Below, piece after piece: positions 22,197-34,483 of a stretch of DNA of 64,000 nt. The stretch's first letter is position 1. The number at the start of each line of letters is the position of its first letter. Made by a program: the position numbers and the translations under genes. The stretch is from NCBI GenBank assembly GCA_027943335.1, contig BSBK01000761.1, positions 849,001-913,000 of the forward strand, written 5' to 3'. This DNA is from Chamaecyparis obtusa (Eukaryota; Streptophyta; Pinopsida; Cupressales; Cupressaceae). The notes below the pieces were generated by a model, which was not told the origin of the DNA, made no database searches, and saw only the letters and a program-made list of their open reading frames with translations.

Positions 22197-24490
22197 TTAA
22201 GGCCTCAAGAGATTTTTAAATTTTTGTTAAAAATTTGGATGTCTATATTTTGGTTTTTTTGCAGATTTTTATCTTTTTGTAGGTTAAACAACACTTTTAA
22301 AAGATGAAACAACGCAGACCAACTTTGTTCTGATGCGTACACCAAATGAAATAGCACATTTGACAGATGAAATAGCATGTACAAGCTCTATCCTGATGCA
22401 CACAAATACCCTTCTATTTCCTATCTAAATTTCTCTCAACACATAGCCTATAATGTTTTAACACCTTTAAGGGGGCTTTTAACGATTTTCATCACTATTT
22501 TAGCATGTGTGACTATTTTTGTAGCATGTTTAATTAACAAAGTGACACATTTAACTATTTCTATAGTGCATTCAACATTTTTTATAGTGCGTACAATATT
22601 TTTTGTAGAGTGTACAACCTTTTTTGTAGCACGTAGAATATTTTATGGAGCGCGTACAATATTTTTTGTAGTGCATACAATATTTTCTATAGCACATATA
22701 ACATTTTCTGTAGCACATATGATATTTTATGTAATGCGTATGGTATTTTATGTAGCGTGTATGACTATTTTTGTAGCGCATTTAAATTTCTGTACAATTT
22801 TTTAAATCTGATTACTGATTGATGATTCTCTATTCTTGTAGGTAATAGAAACACAAAAAATCCATGATACCTATTTGTAGGACATTTTCCAAAGACATAT
22901 CTTGAGACTACTAAAGCTATTTTTTTTGCAGATTTCCTTGGAGATACAAATAAACACTGTGCTTTCATAGATTTGATTTTCTAGGCATCTAGCTTAACTA
23001 GGAGACTTCTTTTCTTGTGACTAGTTGGGTAGTAGGAGAGTATGCTCTTCACCTCCTAGAGGTTGAATCATAAATCTTGACCTACTTGGTTTTTCACTTG
23101 CAAAGAGTCTTTGGTAAATTAATATGTGCTTGATGTGCTTGGGAGAAGCTATGGAGTAAGAGAGTATGCATTTTTCCTTTGTGGAAAATAAAGAATCTAG
23201 ACCTTCATTAGCCTATCTACTTCTCTTTTCATTTTACCTTTAGAGGGCTCATCGTTGAGGTAAAAATATCACGGGAACGACCCAAGTGGGACAAAGAAAA
23301 GCCAGCTCATCCAACCCACTATAAAATTTATGCCTTGTTGGCCAAAATTTACAAGGATGTAGCTATTAATTGTGTTGGGTCATTCATTTGACTGAGAGAA
23401 TGCATGTGAAAGAGTGATGTATAGGTCCACAAGGTCTCAATCTTGCTTGCAAGACTACCTTTACTTGAAGCATTTTTAGGGCTATAGGCCTCAATTCCGC
23501 TAAGCATAACTACAAGGGATAGTTGCAAACAAATGCCCTTACTAGACACCATTGGTTAGAAGCTACTCGACTTACCTCCGAAAGTATCATAATATTTGTG
23601 CAAGGATTGATCCAAGTGTAATTTACCCAGATCACCTCAAGACTACTCACTATATGTATTCCCTTTGATGCTATCCTTAGAAATGCCAACATCAATTTGT
23701 GTGAGGTAAAGGAATACCAAGTTGTGGGAAAATGTTTTGATACTAGCCTTGACCTTAGGTACTATTTTCTTGATGTGTCTTTGAATGTGTTGAGACCCAT
23801 GCAAATCATTGTGGAACATACACTTGGTGCTCTTGACATATTGCAACACCCTCCCTTTATACCTCTCATGTTCTTGTGTCCCCAAAATTGCTTTGTCCTT
23901 TGGTGGATTTTTTGGAGACTCCTATTTGCTCACACTATTGCTTTCTTAAAAAAATTCAGACCTAATTTAGGGACACTCGGACTCATCATGGATTTGAAAC
24001 CAAACTTGTCCAGATTGGTCAAAATTCTCAAAAATAGTGATGAATTGCCTTTTTCCTTGCATATTGTCATTTAAAAAATGACATTCTCAATAGATTGAGT
24101 CCTTGCTAGTAATTTGATCTCTCTTTTCTCTTGTTTTAAGATCTTGGAAAGTGCTCTAGTTATTGTCTCAAAGTACCTCATTTGAAATTCAAACATTGCT
24201 CAAACTTTGTCACAAGTGCCACTCAACAGGCATTCAGGCCTCATTCTCGATACCTTGTACTAAGTTTTCTTGTTTACATCAACTTGGTTGCAAGTGTCAC
24301 CTAAGAAGCATTCATGCCTCATTCTCGATACCTTGCACATCGTTTCAGCTACCCCTTTATTTATTTACTAAACCCTTGAGACAAGAGCTATCATTACCTT
24401 GATCTTCCTACATTAGCTTAGTAATCTTATTATTATTATCATTTTCTTGATCTCATCTTCCATGCCAGTTAGAATCAAAACAATCACATC
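22197..24490 (+). other. gypsy-1 long untranslated leader
   Basis: About 2.3 kb between primer-binding site and gag start, with no convincing reading frame. It holds a 21-bp tandem repeat array (22499-22798). A block near 23270-23330 (ACGACCCAAGTGGGACAAAG, then AACCCACTATAAA) matches a block in the TAT element leader near 26860-26920 (ATGACCTGAGTGGGAGACAA, then GACCCACTATAAA). Two copies of a 78-bp unit (GCATTCA.GCCTCATTCTCGATACCTTG) lie near 24190-24340. Confidence 0.6.
22499..22798 (+). repeat. 21-bp tandem repeat array in gypsy-1 leader
   Basis: About twelve copies of a unit like TAGTGCATACAATATTTTTTG, alternating a TAGYRY half with a T-rich half. Most copies keep exactly 21 bases, so the minus strand reads as a seven-residue repeat. 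Copies differ at several positions, which points to an old array. One or two irregular units lie near 22525-22560. Confidence 0.85.
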
Positions 24491-24502
24491 ATGGTTGCAA
24501 AC
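24491..24502 (+). pseudogene. gypsy-1 gag start, interrupted after four codons
   Basis: The ATG at 24491 is followed by three codons ending in CAAAC, the target duplicated by the TAT element. The reading frame continues at 50133 (AAG TGG ACT AGA) once the insertion and one target copy are ignored. This places the TAT insertion at the very beginning of gypsy-1 gag. Confidence 0.6.
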
Positions 24503-25438
24503 TGTAGACACTCAAAATTGGGCAGGTGTCTTAAAATCATTCAAATTTACAAAATCTTAGCCAAATGCTCTAATTCTCATCAAAATGGATCAAATCAATT
24601 TTTAAATGGACATTTATTAATCAAAATTGGACAAAATCATTTAAATCAAAGGAAAAATCAAATCATGGCATTAAATAATTAAATACAAGCTTAAAGGGAT
24701 AAATCACACTATATAATCGATTTTAATCAATTAATTGTATAGTTTTAAATCAAAAATCAAATTGAACCTATTCCCTTACATGGCTAATTTAATTAATTGA
24801 TGGAATTTAATTAATCCTAATATCTTTCAACATAATTTGAACAACCAATGAGAATTGAGAACAAAAGCACATGGATCACTCCAAAATAGTTGAATCTCAA
24901 TCACACATTTTCAACTTTGAATCTCAACCATTCAAATTTGTCTATTTGTCCAAACCTCTGAGACAATCATTTAAATTGTCCCCCCATTTAAATACATTTC
25001 AAATTTTTTGACTCAACCAAGGCTAAATCATGATTAAATAACTCTACCCCCTACCCTTGGGATTTTACTATAAATAGAAGTCATTTTGAGAGCATAAAAT
25101 ATCTTAGAAATTCAAGTGCATAGCATCATCATTATAGGCAATTTGAGAGCAAATTGATAGCAATTGATAGCAATTGAGAGTATTATCATGAGCATTTGAA
25201 TTAATCTTTGTATCATTTTGGAGAATTGAGAGCTAGATTAAGCATTTTATCATACTTTCTCATTCTAGGATTGTCACTAGTGGAGAATAAGGCTGAGAGC
25301 GTTACTTACCAAGCTTAGATAGAGAACCATGAGATGTCATAGATGTTAATTTCAATTCTTTAGTTTAAATTTCCATTGTATTTGCATAGAATTGTAGTTA
25401 ATTGTCCTAATTTCATGAAGGTGTAAAACATTCACACA
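24503..25438 (+). repeat. 5' LTR of the TAT element
   Basis: 936 bases, starting TGTAGACACTC and ending ATTCACACA. The TATA box ACTATAAATAGAAG lies near 25069-25082. It matches the 3' LTR (49212-50127) nearly throughout; about eight substitutions show in the first 230 aligned bases, and the 3' copy lacks some 20 bases near 24730. Confidence 0.92.
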
Positions 25439-25442
25439 AAAA

Positions 25443-25460
25443 TGGTGCCCACCGTGGGGC
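25443..25460 (+). other. primer-binding site of the TAT element
   Basis: TGGTGCCCACCGTGGGGC, four bases after the LTR. It is a well-known type of primer-binding site in plant gypsy elements. Confidence 0.75.
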
Positions 25461-27942
25461 TTTGAGCCTCATTTCTATCGTTTTTATCAAGTTTTGTGTG
25501 TTTTTGTCTTCACTTTTATGTGAATTTTGCAGAAAATAGGAGAAGTTCCACCTACAAAGGATTTAATGACGCTCCTGAGCATTCTGTCGATGCTTGGCAG
25601 TAGTTAATTGACACCTGAGAGATTCTTTCTCTTCTATCTTTTTCTTCTTCTAACGCTTGTGCAATAAAGTATTACGCCTAAGATCCAAGAACTGACGCCT
25701 ATTACCTATCCTTTGCTACTTGTGATGCTTTATTTTACGCAGTTTACAGTCATTTGTCATGCTTAGTAGTTTTTAACTAATGCTTACTAGTTGTACTTTG
25801 CCGCTTTGGATATTTTATCTTACACAATTTACACTAGCTTTAATGCTTAGTAATTTTTAAAAGTCGCCTGAGTCACTGGAAAGTGACGTCTGTGATTTTT
25901 AAAATAACACCTGCTAGCTTTGATCTGATGCTTATTAGCTGATAAATGATGCTTAGCATTTTTTGTTTATTGTTGTCAGATCATTGAATTTGGTTTTCTT
26001 ACTCTCTGTCTATGTTTTTCCTGCAGATGAGCAGACACAAAAAAGTCAAGAAATCAGAGAGAAGGGTTACACAAGAGAGCAAAGAGGTAAGAATCCAAAA
26101 CAAACATCAAAAAGAAATTCATAATGCTTCAATTATAGAAAGTTTGGGATTAGAAGAAAAGCTCTATGCTCATTACATTAAGTTGTTTGATGCTTACAAA
26201 AAGAAATTTCCCACTTTGGATTAAATTGTTGCATTAAGTTGTTAAAATCTTCTTTGCAAAATCTTGTCAAGAACACTTAATTGCACTTCAATTGTTCCTT
26301 TTGGTTTCCTTCACTTTGTATGGAGGTGTTGACTAATTGTTGGAGGAGCTGGAGCAGGAACTATAGCCATTAGGTGAGTAAGCAAACAAATATCAAAAAC
26401 CTCATAAAAGTGCCTAGCCTTTGCTAGCTACAAAAGAGGTATTTTTCACATCAAGCTTGCTTTGCTTAGATTGTGGTTGTTCATTGGATCTAGCTTAATA
26501 GGAAAACCTTACTATCATCCAAATTGAATAAACATTAGGCATATGCTCTCTATTTTTCGAAGTGGATCAAAAAGCCAAAAGTGTGAGTCCAATTTGGTAG
26601 AAAGAAAGGGATGAGAAATTAACCAAACATTTCAATTATAATAATCTCTTTGTCAAGAGGTTGAAAAAGAAATTTTTTTTGCTTGAAGTGTTTGGAACAA
26701 GGGACAACAATAGGGATATGCTCTTCACTTTCTAAGTGAACCAAATTCCCAAACTTGTTGAACTAAGTTTGATTTCTTGTTTTTCTATACATGCTAGATA
26801 AATTAGAGCATTAGAGGGCCTACCTCCCGAGAATTTCCTTATGAGGACTGTGAGAGGGAATGACCTGAGTGGGAGACAATCACTTTAGCCGTGATACTAT
26901 CTGACCCACTATAAACAAATACATTCTTCCTTAATAGGAGAGTGACTAGGTTGTGTGCAAGTGTTCTTCACTTCCTCTAGTAGTCCTTTTGGATTGTGCC
27001 AAATTGTGCTTTTGTGCATGTGGGAAGCCCGCAAGTGGGTAAAAGAACTTGACATGATCTAGAATGGAGGTGTTCATTAAAAACTTGCTAAATAGTAATC
27101 TGCCTTTTAGAGCCAAACGTGTTTAAAAGCCAAATCTGACTCTAGGTAGATTGCTCAGAAGCTATTCTTATTTATATGAAAAATTACCAAGAACATACAC
27201 TTTTAGCATGGTTTTAGGGATATGGTGCAAATTTGATGTGTGTGTTGCGTTTGTACTTCATTTTCAAGCAAGAATATTCTACAGACTTGATCTTACAACA
27301 TTTAAATTTTGAAATTTACAACCTGGTCTGCAAAGTGCCACTTGCACATAGAGGAAAGTCACTTATAAATAGAGGAAAGTCACTTATAAATAGTAAAGTC
27401 ACGCCTGTGACTATTCAGAAAATGCCTGTCAATAAGGAAGTCACATCTGTGACATTTTAAGAAATGCCTGGAAAAAGTTAAGAAACACCTATCAATAGGA
27501 AAAAGTCACATGCTGGCTTGCAGAGTGCCACCTAGGAATATTCCAGTAACCGCATACTAATTGTTAATTCATGCCTACACACTAGCAAGTGATGCCCAAA
27601 AATAAAGAAGGGCAAATAGTGAGCATTTCTCGGGGGTTTCAAAAAATTTTGATTCCATATTTGGATACCCTTTTGGACGTTCTACCTGTTCCAATATCCA
27701 GCTTGGTCAAAAATCCTAGTTTTGAACATTTTTAGAAATTTTATAAGGATTTGGCCACAAGCAAGTGAGACAAGGCCCATTGCCAAGAGATTTATGCTCA
27801 TGTCAGCTTTTAATCGATTGTATTACATAAAGAAAACCTTGCAAGCAGATGAAACTTATCTAAGGCAAGAACTTCCTTTCTGAGTGATACTTTTACATCC
27901 TCAAGAATACCACAAGAACCCGTCCAAGAAGTAAAAAACAAC
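25461..27942 (+). other. TAT element leader
   Basis: About 2.5 kb before gag. It contains degenerate repeated phrases of the kind GACGCCTGTGAC and TGATGCTTAGC (25560-25960), and AAGTCACTTATAAATAG (27350-27490). One small ORF lies at 26012-26224. The remainder has no coding sign. Confidence 0.5.
26012..26224 (+). CDS. small leader ORF, unknown product
   Basis: An open frame of 70 codons. The likely start is the inner ATG at 26027 (MSRHKKVKKSERR), right after a CTGCAG acceptor-like string. The product is short and strongly basic, ending YKKKFPTLD. TAT-group elements sometimes carry an extra ORF upstream of gag, but I recognise no domain here and chance is a real alternative. Confidence 0.3.
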   Translation: MFFLQMSRHKKVKKSERRVTQESKEVRIQNKHQKEIHNASIIESLGLEEKLYAHYIKLFDAYKKKFPTLD

Positions 27943-29838
27943 ATGATTTTTTCAGGCAACTCGGGTTCAGATCAGACCAACAATGGAGGTATTGACCCAA
28001 ACAATCCAAGGTCAAATAATAACAATGGAGGAGGAACAAACCCTAACAATCAAGGGTTATACAACACTAACAATGGGGTGAATGGTGAACCAACTGTTGA
28101 AGATGCAACTGATGAGAAGGTTAATGAAGCCATAAAAAGTCCATACTTCATGAAACTCATGGGAAAAGCATTAGAAAGAGATAAGGAGAAGTATTTTCTA
28201 GACCTAGCCCAAAAGGGTCTTAAACTCCCTCATGACTATGATGTCAATCAACTTAAGAAAAAGGCAGTTGAAGATAATCCGATTGATATCATGAACAAGC
28301 AAATTAAGTTATTCCAAACACAATTGGACACAATAAAGAAAAGTGGGGCTCCAAATCCCTTTTCAATAGAGGCATTGTGTCCATTCCCATTTGACCAGAG
28401 TTTAATCATGATACCATTTCATAGTAATATTGTTTTTCCTAAGTATGACAAATACGAAGGAGCATCTGATCCCCAAGATCATTTAAGGGAAATTTGTGCA
28501 TTGAGCTTGTAGTTCATGCATGACACTACTTATTTAATGAGGTTGTTTCCTAGAAATTTGGGAGGCATGTCCATGGAATGGTTTTCAAAATTACCTTCGG
28601 GTATCCGAACCTTTGAAGAGTTGGCTTCTAAATTTGTAACACACTATTCATATAATATCAAACATGAAGTTACAATTATTATCTTATGCAACACTAAGCA
28701 AAAGGAGGGAGAAGGATTCCTACTTTTCTTACAAAGATGGAGGACAATATTTGCTAGATATCCTCGAAGTGTACTAGAAAAGGAAAAGATGGACATCTTT
28801 ATAAATAGCTTGAGTAATGAAATGAACTATCGATTAAGGATGCAATGTCCTAAGTCTTTTCAAGACCTTATTGAAAATGGAGTGACTACGGAGGAGGTAT
28901 TGTTTAAAAGTGGAGAACTAAAACTTTACAAGGATAACAAAAATCACAACAACAATAATACCTCCAACAATAATAACAATCAAAATAAGAATTTCTTTAA
29001 CACCTATAACCGATTTGGGTTGAGGAACAACAACAAAGGTGTGGTCAAAAATGGGGTTGTTGACTCTAATGATTTGAAAGTCACTCCTTTTACTCTCACA
29101 AGAACACCTACTCAAGTGAATAATGCAAATCAAGTTTCCAAAGTGCCTTTTAACAACAACACCAATAATAACAACTTTGGGAACAATCAAGGGGCTAACA
29201 AGTCTAGGCAATTCTTTACACCATCTCCCAAGAGGACATTCATGCCTTTGGGTGAACCTCTTGAGAATGCATTGAGAACTCTCATTGCTAATAAGATTAT
29301 TGATTTACCTAGAGCTCAACCGTATGAATCGCAAAACAAGCCCAGCTGGTGGAATGAGTCTAGTTGGTGTGAATAGCATAGAAATAGAGGACATACAACA
29401 AATGATTGCTTGCAGTTGAAAAATGTGGTACAAGATTTGATTGACAATGGTGTGATCAAGATAGAAGAGCCTAAAAACAATGGAGATCACATAGCATTTA
29501 AGCAACCTTTCTATAACCATGAGAAGGGTGAATCTTCTAATTCAAATAAGCAAAGCAACAATAATGTCAATTTTTCTCACCATTATGATAACATTATCAA
29601 TACTTTATCTAGACATGAGCATGGTGTCAATGTTGTTGTAATCAAGGAACAACCCAAAGAAAAACATCTTATGCTATCACTAGGGGGGAAACTTCAAAGA
29701 TTACCCTACAAGGGGTTGATCCTAAACCTATTGGTCCTACACAATCAAGTATTATGGTTAAGTAACCATCTACAACAACAAAGTCATATAATTTGGTGGA
29801 CCAATTGCAAAAGACGCCAGCTCAAATCTCTATTTTAG
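27943..29838 (+). pseudogene. TAT element gag
   Basis: One frame runs from the ATG at 27943 to about 29838 with only two in-frame stops (TAG at 28510 and 29374). The N-terminal 50 residues are Asn/Gly-rich. The capsid region follows: DKYEGASDPQDHLRE, LFPRNLGGMSMEWFSKLP, then FEELASKFVTHYS and FLQRWRTIFARYP, which match the retrotransposon gag family. An Asn-rich linker leads to FMPLGEPLENALRTL and a zinc-knuckle-like CE-stop-HRNRGHTTNDC, then LKNVVQDLIDNGVIKIEEP. The protein would form the virus-like particle. The final part shifts frame into the protease. Confidence 0.9.
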
Positions 29839-30736
29839 AGTTGTTGAAATTATCTTCAAATCATAGGGAGATCTTGGAACAAGCTCTATTGGGGACTAAT
29901 GTTCCTATTAACTTGGAGGAAGAAAAGTTTCAAAACATGGTGGGACACCTCACTACACCACATTGTCTCTCATTTTCAAATCAAGATGATATGTCCATCA
30001 CTCATCCTCAAAATTTGCCATTGCATATAGAAGTTCTTATTCAAAGATATAGGGTTAAGAGAGTTCTCATAGATGGGGGAGTTGGTCTTAATATTTTCAC
30101 TTTAAACCTTGTCAAGTCCTTAGGTTTATCTAAATCTTCTATTGATCCTAAGAAGCAAATTACCATAAAAGCTTATGATGAGGAGGAGAGATCTTCAAAA
30201 GGCATGATTGTCTTACCTATTCAAGCTGGGCCCATAAAAAAGGACACCATATATCAGGTCCTAGACATGAAGTTAACTTATAATATCTTATTGGGGAGAC
30301 CATGGATACATGAGATGCAAGCGGTTCCTTCTACATACCATCACTATATCAAATTTCCACACATGAGAGAAGAAATCACATTTGGAGGGGATTCAAATCC
30401 TTTTCAATATTGTAACACATTGAAGCCTCTTCATGAATTATTTATCCTCATAATAGAGAAGGGATTGTTCCAAATACTACCATTGAAGAACCTAAAGGTG
30501 ATGATCCTAAGCTAACATCAAATGTTACCTCTACATCAAATCCTATTCAAACTAACTCAACTACATCGGCTAAAGGAAAGGAAAAAGTGAGTTATGAGGG
30601 TCCAAGTTCAAATGAGAATTCAGATAGAATATCCACACCAGAGGTGGAACTTGCTAAACCTACTAAAAAGGAGAAAGCCAAAGCCAAAGATGTCCAATAT
30701 AAACAAATGAGTGAGATGATGCATACATTTGAAAAA
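29700..30736 (+). pseudogene. TAT element aspartic protease region
   Basis: A frame shift near 29700-29790 moves from gag into a frame that reads LVDQLQKTPAQISILELL. The protease core follows: KRVLIDGGVGLNIF with catalytic Asp at about 30072, then SKGMIVLPIQAGP and YNILLGRPWIHEM. DGG in place of DSG or DTG is usual for this gypsy group. After a second frameshift near 30480 the product goes on through a Ser/Thr-rich linker to KEKAKAKDVQYKQMSEMMH and stops at about 30737, three bases before an LTR insertion. Confidence 0.85.
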
Positions 30737-30739
30737 TAA

Positions 30740-32269
30740 TGTAGAATAGGTTTTGTATCATCTTAAAATGGAAGCACTTCCATGTTAAGAGCATTTAGCC
30801 CTCTGAGTGAGTGGTTTGGGTCATTTCAAGCACCTTGAATCAACCTTTTGCTCGGATTTGACTTGTTCTCCTTATTCTATTTTTATCTGTTCTTGTTTTC
30901 AATATATTTATGCATTTCCTGGCATTATGGACTGAGGTCTTGAGGTTTTTGAACTCAAGGTCAAAGTCAACCTTGAGGGTCAAAGTTGACCTTGAATCTA
31001 ACCTAGGGCAGAGTTGAACTCATCCTTGACCCACAGTTCAAATTTCAAATTTGCATGATTTCTGGGTGTCGGGTTTCAGAGATAATTATTTTCCCGCCTC
31101 TGGGTCGACCATTTCGGGTTTCAGAATGGTAAATCCTTAAATTACATTTAATATGGGTCCATTTATAGGGGTTAAGGTTAATTGGGATTTAATTCCCCAA
31201 TTTCAGCCTTCTCTAGAGGTTTGTGCCCTAGTTCACTATAAAAAGAGGCCTTCTTGTCTCATTTCATCCATCCATCATCAAGAGCAAGATCTCTCAATCA
31301 AGTTTTGTGAGAACATATTTCATCTCAAGAATTTTCGAGGAAGCATTCAAGTCCTCTTCTTCATTAAAGTTCTCCATTGAAGATCAAGGATTCAAGCATT
31401 CAAGCCTTTGAGGGGATTTGGTTCAAGCATGCAAGATTCATCATTCAAACCCTAGATCTAGCCATCATGACGGTGTGATCTTCCTTCAAGATCCTTTGTT
31501 CATCTTCTAAGATCCATTCATTCTTCTATCAAGGTGGATTCCAAGCATACAAACATGGAGGTTTTGTATTTACTTTCATAGTTTTGATTTATATTTGTCA
31601 TTGTTGTGTTGAAGCTTTCATATCAATATACTTGTTTACATTCGAAATATAATTGCATGTCTATCAAATTGCATAACTTCATTGTTAGATCTACTTCTAC
31701 TACTTGCTAGCATTCTCATTTCAATTTCAATATTAAGGTTGATTCCAAACCGGGGTTTGACCAAGGCAAACCCCTCAAACAAATAACAAAAACCCTCTTT
31801 TTCTTGTAGGTACAGGTGCAGAACTTCAGATCTGAGATTGGATTTGGATACCCTTTTCGGTGAACTTTCGAGATCTGCAAACAAAGTCAAAGTCGACCTT
31901 CAAAATAAGAATGTAGCATTTGACCTTTTATGAGGGTCAAAGACTACCTACTTTTAGCAAGATAAAAGTTTTCTGGGTTTTCTTCGTCTCAGCATTTCCA
32001 GTCTAAAACAGGTTGTAGAATTGCTCGAAACTACACATAGACATCAGAAATTGGCATTTTCCAGATCTACTCTATTTTGAGGTTACTGTTTCCTTTTCAA
32101 TTATTTCAGATTTCAAGCACAAGTCCATTATAGGGAAATATAGGGTTTTCTTCCTCTTTCCTACTCTCCATAGATTGATTCGATTGTGCATTAACCTTTT
32201 GATTGATCAATTTGGATCTCTCCTTTGGGAATTTGGATTTAGAAGTGGATCTCATATTTCCCCCATACA
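30740..32269 (+). repeat. LTR of the 14477 family, inserted between protease and RT
   Basis: 1,530 bases from TGTAGAATAGG to CCCCATACA. The TATA box CTATAAAAAGAGG is near 31238, followed by CATCCATCCATCATCAAG. It shares the GGGGTTTGACCAAGGCAAACCCC block (31753-31775), length and ends with the LTR at 14477-16004. It has no internal region, so it acts as a solo LTR here. No matching target duplication is visible. An alternative, the intron that Ogre elements carry in this place, is less likely because of the TATA box and the family match. Confidence 0.6.
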
Positions 32270-32273
32270 CTTT

Positions 32274-33491
32274 TGTTATCTCTATTGAGCATTAATGATT
32301 GTCATTAGTATCAAAGGTTACCAAAGACATCAGTCGGTTACATATATGAACCCAGTCAGTAACTATAAGCATAACAAGCTAGTCGGTTAAGTATATACAC
32401 TGAGCATCAGATAGTTTACCAAGCATCAGTAGATACTGATATCAAGTGACAGTAAACATCGAGCATCAGAATAAACACCGAGCAGTTTATACAATGTTTA
32501 CCGAGGATCACAGGAAATGACATAGTAATCAGGAATGGCACATTCTTCTATGCAAATGGTTACAACAAATCATAAAATGTTTTACCAAGATCGAGAACAA
32601 TTTATTGTTGAGATACGATGAAGATCTTATGTAATAGTTTGATCTAGGTTATTTTTGTACACCATAGATCTTAGGGTTTTGTCTAAGATTTGTAAATCTA
32701 ACTTTGTATAAGCGGCATAAAGTTGTATGCTATATATTTTGTTTGTTACATCATTTTTTATGTGAATTGATGTATGAGCAAAAATGAAGCACTTGAAGCA
32801 CTAGCCAACCTTTAAGATTATCAGTTGACAGAGCAGATCAGTATTTAGAGGAAATCAAATTAAGTAGAATTAGAGCAGGCTGACCAAGCAGTTCAGAGCA
32901 AAGATTCATCATAGTAAAGGTGATATTTTATCAATACTTTATTGATCTGTATCAAACAATTAAGTTGTCATTAGCAGTTAGATACCTATTGCTTTCTAAT
33001 CATTGTAATAGAGTTTTGTAAAATCTCTTAATAGAGTAGACTTGACAGTCTTTTTGTAAATCTCTTAACCGAGTGAACACTCAAGTAGTGTTGCTAAAAT
33101 CCTATAACTAGGTAGATCTAGCTGATCTAATATGTTACTCCTAACAAGGTAAGATCACTAGAAGAGATCAAAACTTGTAGCCCTAATAGGCAAACCTTTT
33201 CTATCTACAGTAGTGAAGAATTTGTGGGTGTCATCCCCATCGCAGTTTTTACCTTCTAACAAGGGTTTTTGTGTTACCAAAATACTTGTGTTATGGGACT
33301 GTTATATTATTGATTTCATGTTGTTTACTTTCACAAGTTGAATGGATGAATGATACATGCATTAGATATAAGTTATTTTTCAAGGTTACTACTATTTGTT
33401 GTTATAGATCTGAAAGGTTGATGTGTTAAAGTTTTTGTGGGTACTGATTCACCCCTCTCCTCTCAGTACCCTATCTCTCCTAATTACAACA
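32274..33491 (+). repeat. 5' LTR of the nested non-autonomous element
   Basis: Starts TGTTATCTCT, ends AATTACAACA, 1,218 bases. It contains repeated phrases such as ACCGAGCATCAG and TCGGTTA. It is equal in length to the 3' LTR and differs from it by scattered substitutions only. Confidence 0.95.
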
Positions 33492-33493
33492 AT

Positions 33494-33505
33494 TGGTATT
33501 AGAGC
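33494..33505 (+). other. primer-binding site of the nested element
   Basis: TGGTATTAGAGC, two bases after the LTR, one base different from the usual initiator tRNA-Met site. Confidence 0.85.
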
Positions 33506-33555
33506 ACAGTTCCCTTATTGGACAATTTAACCACTGAAGGGTAAAGATCTAAGTC

Positions 33556-34086
33556 ATGGAGAGGTATAAGTTAGATAAGTCTATTGAGAATCATAAGATT
33601 CAGATGTAGATGTTTGTTGAATAGTATAAGAAAGACAAGGAAGGACTGAAGAAATTACTGGTTGAAAGAAAGAACCTAGCTATTCTGCAAAATGAGATTG
33701 GCTACCATGAAGAAGCAATTGATGATATATTTGACCATATTGGATCTATTTCTGGAAGTATTTCAGATGGATCTGAAAGCATGATCTTTGATTTGTCTAA
33801 AAAGAATCAGCATTTAACCAAACAAGTGAAAGCATTGCAAATTGGTCAAGAATCTTAGATGGTGAGAATGGTTGAAATAATGAGCAATGCTAGACAGGCT
33901 GAACAAGAAAGGAATTTGGCTATTGAAGACCAAAGACAGACAACTAAACAACTATAAGCTAAAGAGAGTGAGATACAAAGATTCACCGATCGTCACTTTC
34001 AAGTATCTAATCAGATGATGACTGTGAATCAAGAAGTCAACCGAGTGAATGGAGAATTGTCTAGAAGACTTGAAGATAAAAGTTAG
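33556..34086 (+). pseudogene. coiled-coil gag-like ORF of the nested element
   Basis: The ATG at 33556 begins MERYKLDKSIENHKIQM and is soon broken by TAG codons at several places. The product is rich in Glu, Lys, Gln and Leu (GLKKLLVERKNLAIL, QAEQERNLAIEDQR, QEVNRVNGELSRRLEDK) and would be largely helical coiled coil of about 175 residues. The position right after the primer-binding site suggests a gag-like or structural role. No known domain is visible. Confidence 0.5.
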
Positions 34087-34278
34087 ACCGAGCATTGGTT
34101 ACCCGTTGGTAATCACCATTCAAGGTTAACCGAATAACAATATCAACTGAGAAAATAAGTCTTGTGTTAACTGAGCTAATGAAAGATTGTAGCTCTCACT
34201 GAGCTGACAATTGTCGTGAACCAGAAAGTAGGTCAAGCATTTATTGCATAAATTTTTGAGCAGGAATATCAAAAATTC

Positions 34279-34286
34279 TATAAATA
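34279..34286 (+). promoter_or_regulatory. internal TATA box
   Basis: TATAAATA in TTCTATAAATACACAG, about 200 bases before the ATG at 34484, followed by a leader without ATG-rich coding. This would let the downstream module be transcribed independently of the LTR. Sequence evidence only. Confidence 0.45.
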
Positions 34287-34483
34287 CACAGAAGACAGAG
34301 TTTATTTTTCACATTGTGATTTCAGAGAGATAAGATTTCATAGAGAGAGTTCGAGCAAGAATCTTTCACGCAAATTCAAGTAGTTGCAGATCAAACAGAG
34401 CACAATCTTCGATACATTCCAAGTAAGTTGAAACCCTACCAAGCACATTTCTCGTAACTTATCAGAAAACCTAGTTTGTTGAA

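Noticed and set aside
22572..22781. Minus-strand open frame with a repeated seven-residue Tyr/Lys/Cys pattern
   Set aside because: It is only the translation of the 21-bp tandem array; unit length divisible by three keeps any frame open.
23697..24074. Plus-strand 125-codon open frame in the gypsy-1 leader
   Set aside because: No motif, low-complexity hydrophobic composition, and it overlaps an equally open opposite frame; treated as chance.
30740..32269. Ogre-type intron between protease and RT
   Set aside because: It has a TATA box, LTR-like ends and a family match to 14477-16004, so an LTR insertion explains it better.
30725..32275. CATACA on both sides as target copies of the 30740 LTR
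   Set aside because: They would leave LTR ends without TG or CA and do not fit the family ends, so no target copy is claimed.
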